This document shows, in pieces, positions 61,850 to 64,000 of a stretch of DNA of 64,000 nucleotides. This stretch comes from Cryptomeria japonica (taxonomy: Eukaryota; Streptophyta; Pinopsida; Cupressales; Cupressaceae): assembly GCF_030272615.1 (NCBI RefSeq), contig NC_081405.1:152190113-152254112 (forward strand), in the 5' to 3' direction. Every line of letters begins with the position of its first letter. Within the stretch, counting starts at the first letter, position 1. A program made the position numbers and the translations under genes. The notes under the pieces are model-generated. The model had not been told where the DNA came from. It searched no databases and saw only the letters and a program-made list of their open reading frames with translations.

Positions 61850-64000
61850 TGGCTTCCGCATCTCATACCAGTTCTAGTGCATCTATCGAGTCTGCAAGTT
61901 TTATTCAATGAAAGTCTACGTGTAATGCCCTATCACAAGTTCCAGATGGTGTGATAGTAGAAGAGGGAATTTCTAACTACATAGATTGCAAGATTGAAGA
62001 CCTAGGGTCTCTAGCTATCCACTCCCAGTTAGGTTTATTTTGTGGAAAGGATAAGAAGATCAAACTGGAGTATAATATTTTGGAGAAGAAGAAGCTCCAC
62101 AATGTTGTTTACTTCCTAGAGGATTTCACATAGGATCATATAAGGATCATTCTGAGCAGAGTCCATGGTAACAAGATGTACCTGGAAAGAACACATGATA
62201 TCACGCCGCAGGCAATTCATGCAGTCATCGGTTTCTACAACACAAGGGAAGTGCCAACCCTAAGGACAGTAAGCAAAACTGAAATGTCCAAGCTCATCAG
62301 TTTAGTGAGCGACTCACGAGGCATGATAATCAATTCTATCAAGGATGATCTAGTTAAGTATGCCTGCATGGTGATAGGCTACCGGGCATTCTCTGCCAGC
62401 AGAATTAACTTTGTATCTGCTACAGCAGTAAATGCCACTTACCAGATGATAAAGGAGGATGCATCATTTGACCTATGCACCGGTATGCAGAGACAACTTT
62501 TGTTGAATCTGAAGTTGATCAAACAAGATAATGCACTAAGGTTCAAGTTTGGACAACTACTGGTTGGGTTGTTCTTCTATTTCCAAGGCTACTTTCCAAA
62601 AGTAGGAGATGTCTAGTGGTCTTCTGACCAGCCGGTGACCAAGCGAATCAAGAAAAGCATTCAAGCAATTAGAATCGGTTACCCTGATGTTCTAAACAAG
62701 TATTTTGATGAGTTTAGACAAAAAATGAGCCAAATAATGAGGATATCAAGTGACATTATCAAGAAACATGAAGACGATATCTATTTCACCATCCAAGTGG
62801 ATAAATGCATAATGGAGGTTGTTGAGCCCAGATAGGAAGAAGTGGAGCCAATGGGCTATGAGGTGATGTATGATATGCTGGAAGGGTATGCATCTACCCT
62901 TATTGTCTCACCTCTTGACCCTAAGGCAAAGAGGACTGGAACCTATTTGGAAAGGGTTACACCGGTCAAGGAACCCTCTACAAAGAAAGGAAAAGAACAT
63001 GCAGTGAAGATGCCAAAGGCAGTGCCTGCAGCATCAGCATCGGTTACAACAGCAAGTCCAAAAAAGACCAAATGGTCACCGGCCAAGAAGAAACCATAAG
63101 CAGCACCGGCTAAGGTCTTTGAGAGGAAAAGGAAGACAAAAAGAAATACACTGGACTTAGAGGAAACTATGTCTGAGGAGCAGCCCAAGAAGGCGAGACA
63201 GACAAGAAAGAAGACAAAGAATGAACCGGCATCATCTGCACCGGCAAATATTGATATCTCCTCCTATAAACCTTTGACACATTGTCAAAGAACAATAAAG
63301 AATATTAGGAGAAAATTGCTACATTATTTAATTAAGTATTTTGATGACTTTAATGATGATGAAAAGGAAGCAGTAAAAAAGGAAATAATTCAGTATTTAT
63401 GTGTTAATGACCAGTCGCCTTCACAAATTAGATCTAAAATACTGGATTCTTTGTATAAATCCTTAGACAATAAATGGCACATTTCCATAGAGCAAGAATA
63501 GGAAATGAGAGAAAAAAAAATTTGCTGAACATTTTCCTGATGTATCAAATTCGGAACTGTTCGATGTAATGAACAAATACAAAGGTCTTTTCTTCATGAG
63601 AAGAAGAAGACTCCTATTACTGGAAGGGAAGGGTAAGGAAGTTCTCAAGGAAACACACACTTGTGCTCTTGAAGCTCTGAAGATGCATCAAGTGGCTAAA
63701 GCCAACCAGCAAGCTGGAAAAGAACCGGTTATATCCAAACTGAATGAAGTACTTGATGATGAAGGAAATCTGGTTGATGAATTGGTCGACACTATTGATG
63801 TCGATGCCTTGGACATAGAAGATGTTACTCAGGAAACACCATCTGAGGAAACAGGACAGGAGCAACAGGCTGAACAGGTTGATAAACAAGCCGAGGACAG
63901 ACAGGAAGCAGCAAAGGAACAGGCCGAGCAGAGGAAAAAGGATGAAGAAGAGAAGAAGAAAAAGGATGAAGAAGAGAAGAAGAAAAAGAATGAAGATGAG
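61850..64000 (+). mobile_element. Accessory coding region of LTR element, unknown function, runs off the window
   Basis: From about 61850 (ATGGCTTCCGCATC) onward the plus strand has protein-like sequence for over 2 kb. The N-terminal part (to about 62620) is globular in character (ITPQAIHAVIGFYNTREVP; KYACMVIGYRAFSASRINFV; QLLVGLFFYFQGYFP). A Lys/Pro/Ala-rich linker is at about 62930-63260, a helical acidic segment near 63290-63480, and a charged Glu/Lys/Gln-rich C-terminal part from 63700. It matches no gag, protease, integrase, RT or RNase H domain known to me. It lies behind an LTR and a gag-like region, so it is best read as an extra open region of that element. It has several breaks and is treated as a fossil. 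A captured host gene is the alternative. Confidence 0.55.
63925..64000 (+). repeat. 24-bp tandem repeat encoding KKKDEEEK-type sequence
   Basis: A 24-bp unit (starting aaaaaggatgaagaagag) occurs about three times up to the window end, coding for alternating basic and acidic residues. It forms the end of the accessory region's charged tail as far as the window shows. Confidence 0.8.

Overview
This is a gene-poor, repeat-dominated stretch of a large plant nuclear genome. Two tRNA genes of plant type, many Copia-type LTR elements with an initiator-tRNA-Met primer site, a plant L1-type LINE and long TA/TG/GA microsatellites all point to a seed plant. The low gene density and the mixture of old, heavily decayed elements suggest a gymnosperm (conifer-like) genome, but that last step is inference. 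I see no convincing intact protein-coding host gene.

Layout. 1-3.9 kb: minus-strand Copia fossil with LTR, gag, protease and a cluster of zinc knuckles. 5.1-14.4 kb: a second minus-strand Copia fossil whose integrase region is cut in two by a 4.9-kb insertion (6799-11736) with TG...CA ends and a 5-bp target duplication (CCTAA), most simply a giant solo LTR. 14.4 and 16.1 kb: two short retroposed insertions with 18-bp and 14-bp target duplications. 18.0 kb: plus-strand Copia LTR with primer site. 20-30 kb: microsatellites and a ~109-bp tandem satellite surrounding a nearly complete 7.3-kb minus-strand Copia element (22040-29332) with both LTRs. 32.3-33.5 kb: a solo-LTR-like copy. 33.5-36.8 kb: unrecognised sequence with a GC-rich island. 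36.8-38.3 kb: GA-rich microsatellite with a duplicated leader. 38.5-41.25 kb: a 2.7-kb retroposed insertion with a poly(A) tail and a 17-bp target duplication. 41.4-41.7 kb: a divergent tRNA-Gly / tRNA-Asp pair, the only confident host genes. 43.2-46.6 kb: decayed L1-type LINE. 47-58 kb: decayed LTR pieces, duplicated blocks and a purine-rich tandem repeat. 57.3 kb: Copia LTR flanked by both a polypurine tract and a primer site. 58.9-64 kb: another Copia-type LTR followed by a coiled-coil/zinc-knuckle gag-like region and a long accessory coding region with a charged, repetitive C terminus that runs off the window.

The window does not encode a working pathway. Its interest is in the nesting order of elements, the target-site duplications that prove individual insertions, and the unusual accessory coding regions carried by the LTR elements at both ends. 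All LTR elements here are treated as fossils.
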